From Chryseobacterium soldanellicola (GTDB lineage: Bacteria; Bacteroidota; Bacteroidia; Flavobacteriales; Weeksellaceae): 64,000 bases of DNA. Position 1 is the stretch's first letter; the number at the start of each line of letters is the position of its first letter. The notes under the pieces were generated by a model that ran no database searches, was not told the DNA's origin, and saw only the letters and a list, made by a program, of their open reading frames with translations. Positions 61,436 through 64,000 of this stretch are shown piece after piece. The stretch covers positions 372,001 to 436,000 of the forward strand of contig NZ_FNKL01000003.1 in NCBI RefSeq assembly GCF_900100115.1, read 5' to 3'. Both the position numbers and the translations under genes were made by a program.

Positions 61436-61857
61436 TATAAATTTTCAAAATAATCCAAAGGATAGCGGTAATCATCATTAATTTCACCTAAACGATAATC
61501 TGCCATTACCAGTAATTTTGAGTCTGTTTCCTTAGACTGAATGGCTGTTGCATATCCTTTCGGAATGTGAATAATATCAAGTTTTTTGCTGTTTAATTCA
61601 AACTCAAAAATTTGGGGTTCTTTTTTTGATTTTTCGAAGTCTTCAAGAGTAACCAATTTAATGATAAAACTTCCATGAGAAGCAGTAAACCAGCGTTGTT
61701 CGATTTTATGGCCTGTCCAGCCTCTTACAAAATGTATATCCTTATTTTCAATAAAATAAATTCTTTTGATCTCGGAAGCATCAAAATTTCTATTGAAAAA
61801 CAAATTCCCTCTGTCGTCAGAATGTTTTCCGCCTTCAATAATTCCTGGTAATTCCAT
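61435..61857 (-). CDS. Sugar cupin, WxcM/FdtA-like or RmlC-like epimerase
   Basis: A 140-residue single-domain cupin. The DDRGNLFFNRNFD start, RIYFIENKDIHFVRGWTGHK (the H-x-H/K region), and DIIHIPKGYATAIQSKE resemble WxcM-like ketoisomerases. It lies between FnlA and FnlB genes, an unusual place, and may act on the same 4-keto sugar or assist the pathway. Substrate unproven. Confidence 0.8.
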   Translation of the reverse strand: MELPGIIEGGKHSDDRGNLFFNRNFDASEIKRIYFIENKDIHFVRGWTGHKIEQRWFTASHGSFIIKLVTLEDFEKSKKEPQIFEFELNSKKLDIIHIPKGYATAIQSKETDSKLLVMADYRLGEINDDYRYPLDYFENL

Positions 61858-61863
61858 AAAATT

Positions 61864-62898
61864 TTAATCTGGATATTGCATAATATCTTCTCCCAACACT
61901 TCTTTTCTTATCAAAGGAAGCTTTAAAAGCAGGCTTTTCATTCCTTCAACATCTTGTTGATACGTATTATGAGAATGGTAATCTTCAATTTTTGAAATAT
62001 CTTCCACACCTTCGGAAAAATATTGGGCATAATTCAGGTCCCTGTTGTCTGCGGGAATTCTGTAGAAATCTCCCATATCCTGGGCCTTTAACATTTCTTC
62101 GCGGGTGCAAAGCGTTTCATATAGCTTTTCGCCGTGCCTGGTCCCGATAATTTTAACAGGAGCTTCTGATTTAAAAAGCTCTTTCAATGCCTGGGCCAGA
62201 TCTCCTATTGTACCTGCGGGTGCTTTATTCACGAATAAATCTCCCGGATTTCCGTGTTCAAATGCAAATAAAACCAAATCTACAGCTTCTTCCAGCGACA
62301 TAAGAAATCTTGTCATATTGGGGTCTGTAATCGTAATTGATTCTCCGCTCTTTATCTGCTTGATAAACAATGGAATAACAGAACCTCTGGACGCCATAAC
62401 ATTGCCATATCTTGTAAGACAAACGACAGTATCTTCAAGATTTCTGGACGCTGCCACGGCAACTTTTTCCATCATTGCTTTAGAAATTCCCATAGCATTG
62501 ATGGGATATGCGGCTTTATCGGTACTTAGACAGATTACTTTTTTAACATGATTTGCTGCTGCTGCGTCGATGACATTCTGAGTGCCTTCGACATTGGTTT
62601 TTACCGCCTGCATAGGGAAAAATTCGCAAGACGGAACCTGTTTTAACGCGGCAGCATGAAAAACATAATCAACGCCTCGCATGGCGGGTTCTATGCTTTT
62701 ATAATCTCTTACATCACCGATATAAAATTTCAGCTTATCGTTTTTAAACTGATTTCTCATATCGTCTTGTTTTTTTTCATCACGGGAAAAAATACGGATC
62801 TCTTTAAAATGATCTGTATTAATAAATTTTCTCAAAACTGCGGTTCCGAATGATCCGGTTCCGCCGGTTATTAATAGTGTTTTATTTGTAATATGCAT
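61864..62898 (-). CDS. UDP-GlcNAc 4,6-dehydratase/5-epimerase (CapE/FnlA)
   Basis: A 344-residue short-chain dehydrogenase. TGGTGSFG at 11-18 is the NAD(P) site. The catalytic YxxxK is replaced by MGISK (STDKAAYPINAMGISKAMM), as in inverting UDP-HexNAc 4,6-dehydratases. FTRYGNVMASRGSV-like and EDISKIEDYHSHNTYQQ-like stretches match CapE. It performs the first step to UDP-L-FucNAc. Confidence 0.94.
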   Translation of the reverse strand: MHITNKTLLITGGTGSFGTAVLRKFINTDHFKEIRIFSRDEKKQDDMRNQFKNDKLKFYIGDVRDYKSIEPAMRGVDYVFHAAALKQVPSCEFFPMQAVKTNVEGTQNVIDAAAANHVKKVICLSTDKAAYPINAMGISKAMMEKVAVAASRNLEDTVVCLTRYGNVMASRGSVIPLFIKQIKSGESITITDPNMTRFLMSLEEAVDLVLFAFEHGNPGDLFVNKAPAGTIGDLAQALKELFKSEAPVKIIGTRHGEKLYETLCTREEMLKAQDMGDFYRIPADNRDLNYAQYFSEGVEDISKIEDYHSHNTYQQDVEGMKSLLLKLPLIRKEVLGEDIMQYPD

Positions 62899-62915
62899 GA
62901 GCGTTTTTATATTTT

Positions 62916-64000
62916 TCAGCTTTCTAATTTCATATTATAGAGTTTTTCCCAGACCGCTATATTATAAAGTCTCCATTCTAAATCTCTATCTTCAATAAAA
63001 TTAAATTTCTTTTTTGAAATCTTCTGTATAATCTTCGAATTATTAATAGTTTCAATTATATCTTCCGATTTTGGCCACCAGTCTTCTACCGGCGCGTCAA
63101 AGCCTATTTTTTTTCTGTTGTAGGTAATTTCGTTCGGTAAAAATTTCTCAAGATTTCTTCTCAGTAAATATTTTGACCAGCCGTCTCTGATTTTATAATT
63201 AATATTTATGGACAGACAGGTTTCCACAAAATTATAATCTAAAAACGGCAGCCTTGATTCAATTGAGTAGCCCATTGAATTCTTATCTTCCCATTTTAAA
63301 AGTTCGGGAAGCTGATTTCTGAGAATTTCATTTTTCTGAAGCTCAAATATTGTGTTATAAGAGTTTGTAAGGTTTTTAACATTTGAAAAATCAATTATTT
63401 TAAAGTATTTATCCTTTAAAATTTTGCCTCTTCTTTTAAGCCAGAATTTCCGCACCGAAAAAGTTGAAAAATACAGATATATTTTTACCGCTTCTACAAT
63501 TGAAATACTGTAATGCGTTTTAACCTGCGAGAGAAATTTAATGTTTTTAATAATGCCGTGGCTTTTTAAAAATGCTGCTGTGTATCTGCTGTAACCCAGT
63601 AATATTTCGTCGGCGCCCTGGCCGTCAAGAAGCACTTTAATTCCGAGCTTATTGGCCTCTTTCATTAAAAACTTCTGCATATAAATCGAAACTCCCCCAA
63701 AAGGCTCTTCATGTTTAAAGATCACTTCTTCAAAGGAATCTTTAAACTCATCGGACTTTGGAATTATAATATCATGATTTATATTTAGTTTTTTTGTGGT
63801 GATTTTTGACAGTTCACTTTCATCATTAGATTTATCTACAGATCCTACCGTGATTGCAGTGAAATTATCTATCCCTTTAGAATTCTTACTAAGAAGATCT
63901 GTTGCCACCGAAGCGATATATGAGCTGTCTAGGCCTCCGCTTAAAGCAGAACCGATTTTTACATCTGAACGTAGTCTTAATTTAACTGAGTTTTCAAATT
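62916..64000 (-). CDS. Asparagine synthase (glutamine-hydrolysing), 5' end beyond the window
   Basis: The reading frame is open to the right window edge, so this is a partial gene of about 360 residues. The ATP pyrophosphatase P-loop SGGLDSS is at about 63930-63950, followed by DGQGADEILLGYSRY and the SIESRLPFLD stretch that binds aspartate. The GTG at 63908 is not the start, because the P-loop lies upstream of it. Homologues in polysaccharide loci may amidate a uronic acid rather than make free asparagine. It is the first visible gene of the locus. Confidence 0.93.
   Translation of the reverse strand, partial: FENSVKLRLRSDVKIGSALSGGLDSSYIASVATDLLSKNSKGIDNFTAITVGSVDKSNDESELSKITTKKLNINHDIIIPKSDEFKDSFEEVIFKHEEPFGGVSIYMQKFLMKEANKLGIKVLLDGQGADEILLGYSRYTAAFLKSHGIIKNIKFLSQVKTHYSISIVEAVKIYLYFSTFSVRKFWLKRRGKILKDKYFKIIDFSNVKNLTNSYNTIFELQKNEILRNQLPELLKWEDKNSMGYSIESRLPFLDYNFVETCLSININYKIRDGWSKYLLRRNLEKFLPNEITYNRKKIGFDAPVEDWWPKSEDIIETINNSKIIQKISKKKFNFIEDRDLEWRLYNIAVWEKLYNMKLES

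Noticed and set aside
62916..63908. Asparagine synthase as a complete gene starting at the GTG at 63908
   Set aside because: The same frame continues to the window edge and contains the SGGLDSS P-loop upstream of that GTG, so the gene is cut by the window.

Overview
The window is AT-rich chromosomal DNA from a member of the phylum Bacteroidota, most likely a Chryseobacterium-like flavobacterium (Weeksellaceae). The assignment rests on gene content and signals: type IX secretion (T9SS) C-terminal sorting domains plus the T9SS regulator PorX, a fused lpxC/fabZ gene in an HD - lpxD - lpxC/fabZ - lpxA - efp - lpxD2 - sucD gene order, promoters of the TTTG / TAnnTTTG type, A-rich regions instead of strong Shine-Dalgarno sites, and several families of small intergenic palindromes. 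The genus is an inference. I see no rRNA, tRNA, CRISPR array, transposase, integrase or phage gene. About 58 coding sequences are supported; the last one (asparagine synthase) runs off the right edge.

Layout. 1-4450: polyphosphate metabolism (ppk1-ppx, overlapping), a repeat-filled gap, an NAD(P)-binding protein with an overlapping 32-residue membrane peptide. 4637-7675: a large T9SS-secreted multidomain protein, followed by an unusual C-rich, 22-bp-period tandem array. 8190-18103: Fe-S assembly pair (NifU-like, Mrp-like), secreted GH92 mannosidase, PhyH dioxygenase, dicarboxylate/glutamate symporter, a BON-domain pair and a secreted CocE/NonD hydrolase. 18267-23154: alkylation repair (AlkB and an AraC-methyltransferase fusion) next to agmatinase, with arginine decarboxylase nearby (putrescine synthesis). 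23265-27037: lipoprotein phosphatase and a four-gene operon (CmoA, ICMT-like, cobalamin adenosyltransferase, thiamine diphosphokinase). 27332-37348: DinB-like protein, a WYL regulator whose promoter lies between two simple-sequence arrays, an ABC exporter, LptB, TM2 protein, an unassigned 242-residue protein, HemB, a nearly stand-alone T9SS sorting domain and a NatAB-type ABC exporter. 37685-45782: beta-barrel protein, sucD, and the lipid A operon. 46165-54248: S41 protease, PorX, exonuclease III, RlpA-like protein, two related secreted proteins, RimO. 54343-64000: an O-antigen/capsule locus on the minus strand.

How the parts work together. The polysaccharide locus contains the complete three-enzyme set for UDP-N-acetyl-L-fucosamine (FnlA/CapE, FnlB/CapF, FnlC/CapG), a WbuB-like transferase, a WbpV-like reductase next to a WbpL-like initiating phosphotransferase, a Wzy-type membrane protein, a sugar cupin, RfbC and an asparagine synthase. 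Together with the lpx operon and LptB it means much of the window serves the outer membrane. PorX links to the secreted cargo genes.

The points most worth a second look are: the 22-bp C-rich array; the WYL promoter framed by 21 heptamers and five octamers; a two-hairpin repeat present six times with a compensatory base change; promoters whose -7 box lies 4-6 bases before the ATG (lptB, lpxD, xth), one of them built into the porX terminator; a 242-residue protein whose sequence pattern recalls bacterial gasdermins (weak evidence); the lone sorting-domain protein; a BON-SH3 protein lacking a signal peptide; and an Mrp protein that lacks the usual CxxC. No complete new defence or mobile system is evident.
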